Positions 33,726-42,062 of a DNA stretch of 64,000 bases are shown piece by piece. The stretch's first letter is position 1; each line of letters opens with the position of its first letter. This DNA comes from Nocardia speluncae NBRC 108251. Lineage in GTDB: Bacteria > Actinomycetota > Actinomycetes > Mycobacteriales > Mycobacteriaceae. The notes below the pieces were generated by a model. It searched no databases, was not told the origin of the DNA, and was given only the letters and a program-made list of their open reading frames with translations. The stretch covers positions 150,981 to 214,980 of the forward strand of contig NZ_BDBZ01000018.1 in the NCBI RefSeq assembly GCF_001613245.1. The letters are read 5' to 3'. The position numbers and the translations under genes are program-made.

Positions 33726-34799
33726 TCAGAGCCAGTTGTTGCGCCGGAACAGGGCCAGGAGGGTGCCGCAGATGGCGAAGATGAACAGGAGCACCACCGG
33801 ATAACCCCAGGTGGTTTCGAGTTCCGGCGTATGCGCGAAATTCATTCCGTAGATTCCGGCGATCATGGTGGGTACGGCGGCCACCGCCACCCACGCCGAT
33901 ATCTTGCGCATATCCGTATTCTGCTGAACGGTGATCTTGGCGAGTGCCGCGTTGATGAGTGAGCTCAGCGCATCGTCGAAATCGGTGATCCGTTCCGCGA
34001 CCGCGGTGTGATGGTCGGCGACGTCACGCAGATAGCGCCGGATCTCCGCGTCCAACGGCAGGTCGGTGTTGTGGACCAATGTTTGCAGGGGCAGCGCCAG
34101 CGGATTCACCGCCCGGCGTAGTTCTACTACTTCCCGTTTGAGCTGATAGATGGATTCCACGGTGACCGCGGAGCGCGGAGTGAAGATTTCCTCTTCCATG
34201 GCATCGATATCGAATTCCACCGATTGCACGACCTCGATATAGGTGTCGACGACATGGTCGGCTATCGCGTGCAGGACCGCACCGGGGCCCAGTCGCAATC
34301 GCTCGGGGTCCGCCTCCAGTCTGCGTCGCACGACCGACAGGGGCGAATGTTCGCCGTGCCGGACGGCGATCACGAACTCGGGCGCGATGAATATCAGCAG
34401 CTCGCCGGTTTCCACGATCTCGCTGGCGGTGTGCAGTTCGTGTTCCCGGTAGGCGACGGTTCGCATGACCATCACCAGCGTTTTGTCGTAGCGTTCCAGT
34501 TTCGGCCGCTGGTGTGCCTGGACGGCATCCTCGACGGCCAGTGCGTGCAGCCCGAACGTTTCGGCGATCTCGGCCATCTGAGTGGCATCGGGATCGTGCA
34601 GACCGAGCCAGACGAATCCGCCGTGTTCGCGCGCGGCCGCCAGGGCGCTCTTGTGCGTGTGTCGTCCGGGAAGCCGCTCGCCGTCCACATAGACAGCGCA
34701 GTCGACAACCGCGCGGGCGGTGGGCACCCGTATATGCGAGGCCGAACGGGAACGCCGCGACCGTCCCGCGCTGTGGAACGGAAGCGGCAGAGTCGGCAC
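33726..34799 (-). CDS. corA: CorA-family magnesium/cobalt transporter
   Basis: A 357-residue divalent-cation channel of the cytoplasmic membrane. The long cytosolic domain (1-295) ends in the stalk helix, followed by two membrane helices. The CorA selectivity signature IYGMNF follows the first (ISAWVAVAAVPTMIAGIYGM) and the C-terminus ends in basic residues. The GTG start is 6 nt after TAGCAT on the minus strand, a leaderless arrangement. It is divergent from a PHP-domain gene. Orthologue of Rv1239c. With the MgtE/DUF1003 pair nearby, the locus handles Mg2+. Confidence 0.93.
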   Translation of the reverse strand: MPTLPLPFHSAGRSRRSRSASHIRVPTARAVVDCAVYVDGERLPGRHTHKSALAAAREHGGFVWLGLHDPDATQMAEIAETFGLHALAVEDAVQAHQRPKLERYDKTLVMVMRTVAYREHELHTASEIVETGELLIFIAPEFVIAVRHGEHSPLSVVRRRLEADPERLRLGPGAVLHAIADHVVDTYIEVVQSVEFDIDAMEEEIFTPRSAVTVESIYQLKREVVELRRAVNPLALPLQTLVHNTDLPLDAEIRRYLRDVADHHTAVAERITDFDDALSSLINAALAKITVQQNTDMRKISAWVAVAAVPTMIAGIYGMNFAHTPELETTWGYPVVLLFIFAICGTLLALFRRNNWL

Positions 34800-34862
34800 C
34801 GCCCGATGCTAGCCCGCCCGTGCGAACGGCACCGGGAGCCCGCACTGACAGACTGGGTGGCG
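34799..34862. promoter_or_regulatory. Divergent corA/PHP leaderless promoters
   Basis: On the minus strand TAGCAT (34811-34806) is 6 nt before the corA GTG. On the plus strand CAGACT (34849-34854), one base off TANNNT, is 7 nt before the PHP-gene GTG at 34862. Neither gene has an SD. Confidence 0.45.
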
Positions 34863-35716
34863 TGCGCATCGACCTGCATACCCACACCACCGCTTCCGAC
34901 GGCACCGATACCCCGGCCGAACTGGTGCGGAACGCGGCCGCTGCCGGTCTGGACGTGGTTGCGATCACCGATCACGACACCACCGCCGGCTGGGCGGAGG
35001 CCGAGGCGGCGCGTCCGGCCGGGCTCTCGCTGGTCCGGGGGATGGAAATGTCATGTGTCGGCCGCGGTGTCGACGGCTGGCCGGTATCGGTGCACCTATT
35101 GGCCTACCTGTTCGACCCCGCCGACACCGGTTTCGCAGCCGAGCGTGAGCGGCTACGCGGTGAACGGGTCCAGCGCCTACGCGCCATGGCCGAGCAGATG
35201 GCCGCCGACGGGTTACCGGTGGACCCGGACGCGGTGCTCGCCTCGGCCGGCCCGGCGGCAGGGCGCCCGCATCTGGCCCGTGCCCTGGTGGAGGCGGGTG
35301 TCGTACCCAGTGTGGAAGCCGCTTTCGCGCAGCTGCTGGCCGCGAACGGCCCCTACTACGTGGAGAAGGCCGATACACCGCTGCACCGGGCGGTGGAGAT
35401 GATCGCAGCTGCCGGCGGGGTGAGTGTGCTCGCGCACGGCCGGGCGCGCGCCCGCGGCCGGCTGCTCGACCTCGCCGAGATTGCGGACCTCGCCGCACTC
35501 GGGCTCGGCGGGCTGGAAATCGATCATCCCGACCACAGCACCCAGGATCGGACCGTGCTGCGCGACCTGGCCGGCGAATACGGCCTGCTGACGACCGGGT
35601 CCTCGGATTATCACGGTGCGAACAAAACCATCGCGCTGGGCGCCTGCACCACCGACCCGGCACAGTTCGAGAAGCTCACCGGCAGAGCCACCGGTGTGCC
35701 GGTACTCGCGTCATGA
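34862..35716 (+). CDS. PHP-domain phosphoesterase
   Basis: A 284-residue metal-dependent phosphoesterase of the PHP superfamily, of the type related to the RNase AM/5'-3' exonuclease YciV. Metal ligands appear in order: RIDLHTHTTASDGTDTP (residues 2-18), VVAITDHDTTAG near 36, the Glu in RGMEMSC, HLARALVEAG, LAHGRARARG, and the final SSDYHGANK near 256. The longer frame from 34514 is antisense to corA; the GTG at 34862 fits the conserved start. The small membrane gene that follows overlaps it by 4 bp. Confidence 0.85.
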   Translation: MRIDLHTHTTASDGTDTPAELVRNAAAAGLDVVAITDHDTTAGWAEAEAARPAGLSLVRGMEMSCVGRGVDGWPVSVHLLAYLFDPADTGFAAERERLRGERVQRLRAMAEQMAADGLPVDPDAVLASAGPAAGRPHLARALVEAGVVPSVEAAFAQLLAANGPYYVEKADTPLHRAVEMIAAAGGVSVLAHGRARARGRLLDLAEIADLAALGLGGLEIDHPDHSTQDRTVLRDLAGEYGLLTTGSSDYHGANKTIALGACTTDPAQFEKLTGRATGVPVLAS

Positions 35717-35979
35717 AAGTCGTGCGCGGGCTCAGCGGGTCCATTGCGGCGGGGCTGGTCGTCCTGGCCTGCGTGGTGGTGGGCGCGGCAATGATCGGCG
35801 CTCGCCGCGGGTTCCCCGGGCCGGGTGCGGAATCGGTCGGCTGGCATATCGCGATAGCGGCTACAGCCGTAGCGGCGCAGATCTATTCGGACCGCAAACG
35901 CGGTGCCGCCACGTTCGTCGTCGCCGTGTTCGTACTGGGGGCTGCGACTCTGCTGCTGTGGACACAGTGGTGGATCTAG
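35713..35979 (+). CDS. Small three-helix membrane protein, function unknown
   Basis: An 88-residue hydrophobic protein. Three membrane helices can be seen: IAAGLVVLACVVVGAAMIG (about 10-29), HIAIAATAVAAQIYS (about 45-59), and AATFVVAVFVLGAATLLLWT (about 65-84). Between helices 2 and 3 lies a basic loop (DRKRG), so that loop is probably cytosolic. No family is recognised. The ATG overlaps the PHP stop (ATGA), which indicates translational coupling and suggests a functional link to the phosphoesterase. Confidence 0.75.
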   Translation: MKVVRGLSGSIAAGLVVLACVVVGAAMIGARRGFPGPGAESVGWHIAIAATAVAAQIYSDRKRGAATFVVAVFVLGAATLLLWTQWWI

Positions 35980-36497
35980 CCGGACAGCCGGAATTCACGA
36001 CGCGCACCGCTGCGTCGCGCGGTGTTCTCACCCCGGGCTTCCCGGAGCCGGGAGTTTCCCCTTACGGGAAGGTAATGCCCGCGACTTAGGCTGGGCCCGT
36101 GGTGTCGATACGCGATCCGCGGTGCCGGTTTGGTATTCCGCAACGGACCTGGCACAATGTGGCGGATTCCCGATCGTTGCCACCGCCGGGTCGGGGATAT
36201 CCGGCGCCCACCGCTACGCGATGCACCATCGCAGCCGGGCCGGGCGCCATCGAGTTCTGCCGGACCACCCTGTCCGAAATTCGCCCGGATTCGTTTCCGT
36301 CCGCACTCGACACTGCCGCCGCTGCCGGTGTCGGATGCGGTCCGGGGCTTCGGGGTAAAGCTTCACCGGTAATACCGCCTGGTCAGGAAGTTGTACGCCC
36401 CGCGCACACGGGGCTGAGTCCGATATGACGCAGATAACACCAAATACCCGGCGGTAACCGTCCATCGGTTACGACCGCAACCAGCAGGAGTGAAATC
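35980..36497. other. 518-bp gap with a doubtful 109-codon ORF
   Basis: A CCCGG/CCGGG-rich hairpin area (about 36032-36056) follows the membrane gene. TAGGCT (36087-36092) stands 6 nt before the GTG at 36099, which opens a 109-codon frame to 36428. The promoter geometry is as good as for real genes nearby. However, codon third positions are only about 60 % G+C against about 90 % in neighbours, and no family is recognised. It may be an orphan gene or a long 5' leader of the malic enzyme mRNA. Confidence 0.35.
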
Positions 36498-37712
36498 GTG
36501 TCCTCTGTGACTGACGCACCGAATGCCACCGCCAGCAAAAAAGAGGCAGCAGACCTCGCGGCGATCACTCACGAGGAGATCTTCGCCGGTCACCTCGGGG
36601 GCAAGCTCTCGGTTGAGCTCAGCTCGCCCCTGGAGACACAGCGCGACCTATCGATCGCCTACACCCCGGGGGTGGCGCAGGTGAGCCGCGCGATCGCCGA
36701 GGACGAGAAACTGGCGAAGCGCTACACCTGGACCGACCGCCTGGTGGTCGTCGTCAGCGACGGCTCCGCGGTGCTCGGTCTCGGTGATATCGGTCCGCGT
36801 GCCTCCCTTCCGGTGATGGAAGGGAAGTCGGCGCTGTTCAAGAAGTTCGCCGGCCTCGATTCCATCCCGATCGTGCTCGACACCAAGGATGTCGACGAAA
36901 TCGTCGAAACCCTGGTGCGTCTGCGGCCCAGCTTCGGCGCCGTGAACCTGGAGGACATCTCCGCGCCGCGCTGCTTCGAAATCGAGAAGCGGGTCGTCGA
37001 AGCGCTGGATTGTCCCGTCATGCACGACGACCAGCACGGCACCGCCATCGTGGTGCTGGCGGCGCTGAACGGCGCGGCCAAGGTGCAGGGCCGGCCGACC
37101 TCGGGGCTGAAGGTCGTCGTCTCCGGCGCCGGCGCCGCGGGGGTCGCGTGCACCAATATCCTGCTCGCTGCCGGTATCCCCGATGTGACGGTGCTGGACT
37201 CCAAGGGCATCGTCAGCCGCGACCGCGCCGACCTCAATGCGGTGAAAGCCGATCTCGCCGAGCGCACCAACCCGCGCGGCCTCACCGGCTCCGCGGCGGA
37301 GGCACTCACCGACGCCGATGTGTTCCTGGGCCTGTCCGCGGGCACCGTGGCCGAAAACCTCATCGCCTCGATGGCGCCGGAATCGATCGTGTTCGCCATG
37401 TCCAACCCGGACCCGGAGATCCACCCGGACCTCGCCCGCAAGTACGCGGGGATCGTCGCCACCGGCCGAAGTGATTTCCCGAACCAGATCAACAATGTGC
37501 TGGCCTTCCCCGGCGTGTTCAAGGGTGCGCTCGACGCGGGCGCCCGGCGGATCACCGAGGGGATGAAGATCGCCGCCGCCAACGCGATCCTCGGCGTGGT
37601 CGCCGACGAACTCGCGGTCGACAAGATCGTGCCCAGCCCCCTCGACCCCAGGGTCGCCCCTGCGGTCGCCGACGCGGTCGCCGCCGCCGCCCGTGCGGAA
37701 GGCGTCGCCTGA
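36498..37712 (+). CDS. NAD(P)-dependent malic enzyme (short bacterial type)
   Basis: Decarboxylates malate to pyruvate. The 404-residue product is the small malic enzyme without a C-terminal phosphotransacetylase domain. Motifs: SIAYTPGVAQVSRAIAED near residue 53 (catalytic Tyr), SDGSAVLGLGDIGPRASLPV near 88, MEGKSALFKKF (catalytic Lys), NLEDISAPRCFEIE (metal ligands), and the NAD-binding VVSGAGAAGVACTNILL near 205. GGAG stands upstream of the GTG start. A 17-bp-stem terminator follows. It occupies roughly the place of mdh next to corA in M. tuberculosis. Confidence 0.93.
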   Translation: MSSVTDAPNATASKKEAADLAAITHEEIFAGHLGGKLSVELSSPLETQRDLSIAYTPGVAQVSRAIAEDEKLAKRYTWTDRLVVVVSDGSAVLGLGDIGPRASLPVMEGKSALFKKFAGLDSIPIVLDTKDVDEIVETLVRLRPSFGAVNLEDISAPRCFEIEKRVVEALDCPVMHDDQHGTAIVVLAALNGAAKVQGRPTSGLKVVVSGAGAAGVACTNILLAAGIPDVTVLDSKGIVSRDRADLNAVKADLAERTNPRGLTGSAAEALTDADVFLGLSAGTVAENLIASMAPESIVFAMSNPDPEIHPDLARKYAGIVATGRSDFPNQINNVLAFPGVFKGALDAGARRITEGMKIAAANAILGVVADELAVDKIVPSPLDPRVAPAVADAVAAAARAEGVA

Positions 37713-37744
37713 TAGATCGTTCCGCCTTACCCGGGCGGTAACCC

Positions 37745-37791
37745 AGCTACAGCACCCGGTCGTCACCAATGACCGGGTGCTGTAGCTTTTT
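37745..37791 (+). terminator. Strong intrinsic terminator of the malic enzyme gene
   Basis: AGCTACAGCACCCGGTC (37745-37761) pairs without mismatch with GACCGGGTGCTGTAGCT (37771-37787) across a 9-nt loop, and five T follow (37787-37791). It is the clearest intrinsic terminator in the window. Confidence 0.9.
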
Positions 37792-38053
37792 GCGGCGCCG
37801 CGGGTTTCGGCCCCTCTTGGACGGCCCGAACCCTTTCAGGGCCTCGCTGAACTCGGCACCACCGTTGGTTGCGTGGGGACGTGTGCACGACAACCAATCG
37901 AGGGGCCGGATCCTCGACTTGTGCGTGTCCCGGGTGCCCCGAGTCCGGGGGTGGACGCGGTGGGGCGGCAGTTGTGGGGAGCGTGGGCGGCGGTAGATTC
38001 GGGGGCTGTCGGGCACCCGGGATCGGGTGCGGCGGGCTGGTTACGGGAAGTGG
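37792..38053. other. Gap before the orphan lipoprotein gene
   Basis: No gene with typical codon use is seen. TTGGTTG and CAACCAA (about 37864-37904) form a perfect 7-bp inverted repeat with a wide spacer, a possible regulator site. TAGATT lies at about 37994 and may be part of a promoter for the lipoprotein gene. Confidence 0.3.
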
Positions 38054-38959
38054 GTGTCGCGCGCGATGGTGGTGGCCGCGTCGGTGCGTCTGGTGGGGCG
38101 GCTGCTGGTACCGGCGCTTGCCGTGCTGGCTGTTTCCTGTGGATCCGGGGAGGCGACCGATCCGCTGGTGGTGGGGGCGCAGCAGCCGGCGCAATCGCGG
38201 GTGCTGGCCGAGATCTATGCGCAGGCGCTGGCACGGACGGGCGCGGCGGTCCGGGTGGAGCCGGGCATGGGGGATCGCGCCGAGATGCTGGCCGCATTGG
38301 CGGCGGGGACCGTCGCGGTGGCGGCCGATCACAACGGGGCGTTGCTCGCCGAATTGAATATCGGGGCCGACGCCGAGACGGTGAAGGCGGTGACCGCGGA
38401 ACTGAACGGCTCGCTGCCTCAGGACACCATCACCGCCGATCCCGCCGACGGCACCGATTTCGAACCCCGGGTACTGGTCACCACCGCCACCGCCGACCAA
38501 CGCGGAATCGGGTCGGTCGAAGATCTCGCCGGTCAGTGTTCCGGCCTCACCGCGGGGACGGCGGCAGTGCCGGGTCTGCTGGATCTTCCCGCGGTCGCGG
38601 CGCGGATCTCGGGGTGCGAGTTCATCGCGACCCAGCAGTTCACCGACCCCGCCGAACTGCGGCGGGCGCTGGTCGACGGCCGGATTCAGGTAGCCGTGCT
38701 GGGTGGTCCGGCCGAGTTCCTGCCCGGTGGTACCGACGGTCTGACTGTGCTGGCCGATTCCGGCGAGGCGATCCGCGCGCAGAACCCGGTCGCGGTCCTC
38801 CGCAAAGGTGTGCTGGATGAGCAACAGACCGAGAAACTGAACTATGTGGCGGGTGAACTGACCACCGATGAACTCGCCGCGCTGGTGTTACGCGTTCGCG
38901 ACGAGGGCGCCGACCCGGCGGAACTGGCACGAAACTGGCTGGACGCGCACGGTCTGTAG
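38054..38959 (+). CDS. OpuAC-type (glycine betaine/quaternary amine) substrate-binding lipoprotein, orphan
   Basis: A lipid-anchored extracytoplasmic solute-binding protein of about 301 residues. The signal peptide ends in the lipobox LAVSC (LAVLAVSCGSGEA, Cys near residue 29). The mature part begins PLVVGAQQPAQSRVLAEIYA, the standard OpuAC opening, followed by DRAEMLAALAAGTVAVAAD, and later GLTVLADSGEAIRAQNPVAV. Ligand-cage aromatics typical of betaine binders are scarce, so the ligand may differ. No permease or ATPase gene is adjacent. The start is uncertain: GTG 38027, GTG 38054 and ATG 38066 all keep the signal peptide. Confidence 0.75.
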   Translation: MSRAMVVAASVRLVGRLLVPALAVLAVSCGSGEATDPLVVGAQQPAQSRVLAEIYAQALARTGAAVRVEPGMGDRAEMLAALAAGTVAVAADHNGALLAELNIGADAETVKAVTAELNGSLPQDTITADPADGTDFEPRVLVTTATADQRGIGSVEDLAGQCSGLTAGTAAVPGLLDLPAVAARISGCEFIATQQFTDPAELRRALVDGRIQVAVLGGPAEFLPGGTDGLTVLADSGEAIRAQNPVAVLRKGVLDEQQTEKLNYVAGELTTDELAALVLRVRDEGADPAELARNWLDAHGL

Positions 38960-39156
38960 TCCGGGTTACGGTCGGTCCGAAATGCCCGGAATGTTGGCGC
39001 GGTCCGCGATGTCGTACCTGTAGTCCGGAGTGACAAGGCATGAACCCGCGGGCCGTTGCCGCGTGCCCCTGGCCGGTGGCGGGCCGGGTGGTGCGGCGCA
39101 CCGCGACAGATCCATGAGCCGGCGCATCCCGCGCCACCGGGACAGGAATGGAATTT

Positions 39157-40635
39157 ATGCCCACTCAACGTAATCCGTGGCTGGCCTTGGGGGCCCTGGT
39201 CGTCGGATTCTTCATGATCTTGCTCGATGTGACCATCGTGGCAGTCGCGAACCCGGCGATCATGGCCGATCTGCACGCCGATATCTCCGATGTCATCTGG
39301 GTGACCAGCGCCTATCTGCTCACCTACGCGGTTCCGCTGCTCATCACGGGACGGCTCGGCGACAGGTTCGGTCCCAAGAACATCTACCTGATCGGCCTGA
39401 CGGTATTCACCCTCGCCTCGCTGTGGTGCGGGCTGTCCGGCGATATCGAAACCCTGATCGCGGCACGCGCAGTGCAGGGGCTGGGCGCCGCACTCATGAC
39501 GCCGCAGACCATGGCGGTGATCACCCGGACCTTCCCGCCGGACGGCCGCGGCGCCGCAATGGGCCTATGGGGTGCCGTCGCCGGTCTGGCAACCCTGATC
39601 GGCCCGATTCTGGGCGGAGTGCTGGTCGACGGGCTCGGGTGGGAATGGATCTTCATCGTCAACGTGCCGGTCGGGATCGTCGCCTTCGCGCTCGCGGTCT
39701 GGCTGGTGCCGTCCCTGCCGACCCATCAGCACAAGTTCGACCTGCTGGGGGTCGTGCTGAGCGCGGCCGGCATGTTCCTGCTGGTGTTCGGCATCCAGGA
39801 AGGGAACACCAAAGAGTGGTCGGCCACCATCTGGATGATGATCGGCGCGGGGCTCGCGGTGCTGGCCGTCTTCCTGGTGACCCAGGCGCGCGGGGCCGGG
39901 GAACCGCTGCTTCCACTGAGCCTGTTCCGCGATCGCAATTTCTCGATGTCGAATCTGGCCATCGCGAGTATGGGCGCCTCGACCACCGCCGTGATGGTGC
40001 CGATTTATTTCTACCTCCAGGCTGTGCACGGGATGACGCCCACCGGGTCTGCGCTGGTTCTCGCCCCGATGGCGATCATCTCCGGTGTGGCGGCACCGGT
40101 GGTGGGCAAGCTTTCGGGCAGGTGGCATCCTCGCCTCATCCCGACGACGGGCTTCCTGTTGTTCGCCGTCTCGGTTGCCTGGCTGGCACTGGTGATGCGG
40201 AATCCGCACGCGAATATCACCTGGATGGTGCTGGCGGGGGCGGTCGCGGGCCTGTCCAACGCGTTCATCTGGGCGCCGCTGGCCACCACCGCCACCCATA
40301 ACCTGCCGATTCACCAGGCCGGGGCCGGTGCCGGCGTCTACAACACCACGCGCCAGGTGGGGGCGGTACTCGGCAGTGCCGCGATCAGCGCCCTGGTGGC
40401 GGCCCGGATGAGTGCCGAGGGCCTCGGTGGCATGCCGGCAGGTGAAGGGATGGGCGCGGGCCAGGTACCCGAACAGGTGCGGGAGGCGTTCAGCAAGGCG
40501 CTGAGCACGGCGACTTTCCTGCCCGCAGCGTTATTGCTGATCGGCGTGGTGGCCTCGGCGTTGTTCATCCGCAACCCGGCGGTCCGGCCGGCGGGCCCGG
40601 CAGCGTCGGAGTCCGCGGATTCGCTGACGCGTTAG
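39157..40635 (+). CDS. DHA2 family (EmrB/QacA-type) MFS drug:H+ antiporter
   Basis: A 492-residue efflux pump with about 14 membrane helices. Motif A is GRLGDRFGPKNIY (after helix 2). The antiporter motif C lies in GLWGAVAGLATLIGPILGGV (helix 5), and the opening VGFFMILLDVTIVAVANPAI carries the DHA2 motif D1. The ATG at 39157 is chosen because AGGA stands 9 nt upstream; the alternative at 39148 is too close to it. It converges with the acyltransferase gene, overlapping by 4 bp at the stops. Substrates are unknown, and no adjacent regulator is on its strand. Confidence 0.88.
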   Translation: MPTQRNPWLALGALVVGFFMILLDVTIVAVANPAIMADLHADISDVIWVTSAYLLTYAVPLLITGRLGDRFGPKNIYLIGLTVFTLASLWCGLSGDIETLIAARAVQGLGAALMTPQTMAVITRTFPPDGRGAAMGLWGAVAGLATLIGPILGGVLVDGLGWEWIFIVNVPVGIVAFALAVWLVPSLPTHQHKFDLLGVVLSAAGMFLLVFGIQEGNTKEWSATIWMMIGAGLAVLAVFLVTQARGAGEPLLPLSLFRDRNFSMSNLAIASMGASTTAVMVPIYFYLQAVHGMTPTGSALVLAPMAIISGVAAPVVGKLSGRWHPRLIPTTGFLLFAVSVAWLALVMRNPHANITWMVLAGAVAGLSNAFIWAPLATTATHNLPIHQAGAGAGVYNTTRQVGAVLGSAAISALVAARMSAEGLGGMPAGEGMGAGQVPEQVREAFSKALSTATFLPAALLLIGVVASALFIRNPAVRPAGPAASESADSLTR

Positions 40636-42062
40636 CACGGGTTCGTTCCCAGCGCTTCGAGATACCGGCGGCGGACGGCCGCTATTTCCTCGTTCAGGGT
40701 CTCCGGGGTCCAGTCGGCGGTATCGATCGGCTCGAGGATCACCACCTCGATGGTCTCCGGCCGGACGGTCAGCGCGTTTCGCCACATCGCGCGGCCGGCG
40801 TTGCGGATGACGATCGGTACGATCGGCACCTGCGCTTGCGTGGCGAGGTGGAAGGCGCCTTTCTTGAAACTCTGCAACCGGGGTGTCGGCGAAATCCGGC
40901 CTTCCGGTGAAATGGCCACCGAGTTACCTGCGTGTAGCTCGGTGGCCAGAGAGTTGAGAGCCTGCTGGGCTCCGCCCGGAGTGGAGCGGTCGATGAACAA
41001 CGAGCCGGCGGCGCCCAGGATGCGGCCGAAGATCGGATAGCGCTGTGCCTTACGGGTGACCACCGGTGTGAAGGAATCGCCCACCAGGTAGGGGACGATC
41101 AGGGCGTCGAGCTTGCTCTGATGATTGAAGACGAATACCGCCGGCCTGGTCGCCAGCGCGTTCGCGGTGTCTGTCACGTGCACGCGAATGCCTGCGCAGC
41201 GGAACGCCGCGGTCGGGGCCCATCTCAGAAGCCGCTGTCGTTTCGTACGGGGATCACTGTTGGGCGAGCACAGGAACGCCGCACCCGCTGCGCCGATCAC
41301 CGCGAGAGCGCCCAACAGTGTGCGTGCGATATGCCGTGGGCTGTTGCGGCGGGACTCGAATCGCAGAACCGGCCAGCCGCCGGCGGTTGCGGCAGCGGCG
41401 AGACCGCGGTCCGGGTTGACTGCTACCGGGTGGCCGGTCGAGCGCAGCAGAGGAATATCCGCACCGCCGTTGGAGTAAGCGAAGCTGTTCGCGAGGTCGA
41501 TATCGTGGGCGGCAGCGAACTTTTCCACGAGGTCGGCCTTATCGCTGCCCCAGACGATCTCGCCTGCGATCGCACCGGTGAACCTACCGTCGGCCACCGC
41601 CGGTTCGGTGCACAGCAGGTGCTCGATGCCGAGTTCCCGGGAGAGGATACGAGCTTGAAAAGGTGTCGCGGAGGTGGCCAGGACCACGGTGTGGCCTGCG
41701 CGACGGTGGGCGTGCACGAGTTCCCACGCCTCCGGGTAGAGATTGCGGGAAAGGTGGTCGTGGCACAGCCGCTCTTCGGCCGATACCAGATCTGCCACCG
41801 GGCGGCCGCGCCAGGTTTCGGAGATCATCCGCCGGACGCTTGCGCGGTGCGCGTCGTTCTTCCGCCCGGACAGTCCACGCAGCAGTGCCGCGGTGTGGTT
41901 GCCGCCGGCCGTGCGTGAGGTACCCGAGCGGAGGGGGCCGATCCCCTCCAGGAGGGTGCCGTCGAAGTCGAAGAAGGCGGCGGTATGCGGTCCGCCGGGG
42001 GCGTCCGGTATTGCCCGGAGCATTGTCCGGACCGATTTTCCGAGGGTGTTCACGCCGGTCAT
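40632..42062 (-). CDS. plsC: HAD-IB hydrolase fused to PlsC 1-acylglycerol-3-phosphate acyltransferase
   Basis: A 476-residue two-domain lipid enzyme. The HAD part (residues 20-225) shows motif I FFDFDGTLLEG and motif II LATSATPFQARI, then GSDKADLVEKF. After a membrane helix (LLGALAVIGAAGAAFLC) the PlsC part carries the acyltransferase motifs HQSKLD (HX4D, catalytic), LFIDRSTPGGAQQ and SPEGRISPTPRLQSFKKGAF. It corresponds to the mycobacterial PlsC/phosphatase fusion (Rv2483c type). The ATG overlaps the stop of the patatin gene (ATGA), so acyl release and re-acylation are coupled. The longer frame to 42998 is antisense or shadow. Confidence 0.88.
   Translation of the reverse strand: MTGVNTLGKSVRTMLRAIPDAPGGPHTAAFFDFDGTLLEGIGPLRSGTSRTAGGNHTAALLRGLSGRKNDAHRASVRRMISETWRGRPVADLVSAEERLCHDHLSRNLYPEAWELVHAHRRAGHTVVLATSATPFQARILSRELGIEHLLCTEPAVADGRFTGAIAGEIVWGSDKADLVEKFAAAHDIDLANSFAYSNGGADIPLLRSTGHPVAVNPDRGLAAAATAGGWPVLRFESRRNSPRHIARTLLGALAVIGAAGAAFLCSPNSDPRTKRQRLLRWAPTAAFRCAGIRVHVTDTANALATRPAVFVFNHQSKLDALIVPYLVGDSFTPVVTRKAQRYPIFGRILGAAGSLFIDRSTPGGAQQALNSLATELHAGNSVAISPEGRISPTPRLQSFKKGAFHLATQAQVPIVPIVIRNAGRAMWRNALTVRPETIEVVILEPIDTADWTPETLNEEIAAVRRRYLEALGTNPC

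Noticed and set aside
37763..38824. A 353-codon minus-strand frame facing the malic enzyme terminator
   Set aside because: It is antisense to the OpuAC-like lipoprotein gene, is His/Arg-rich and has no recognised domain.
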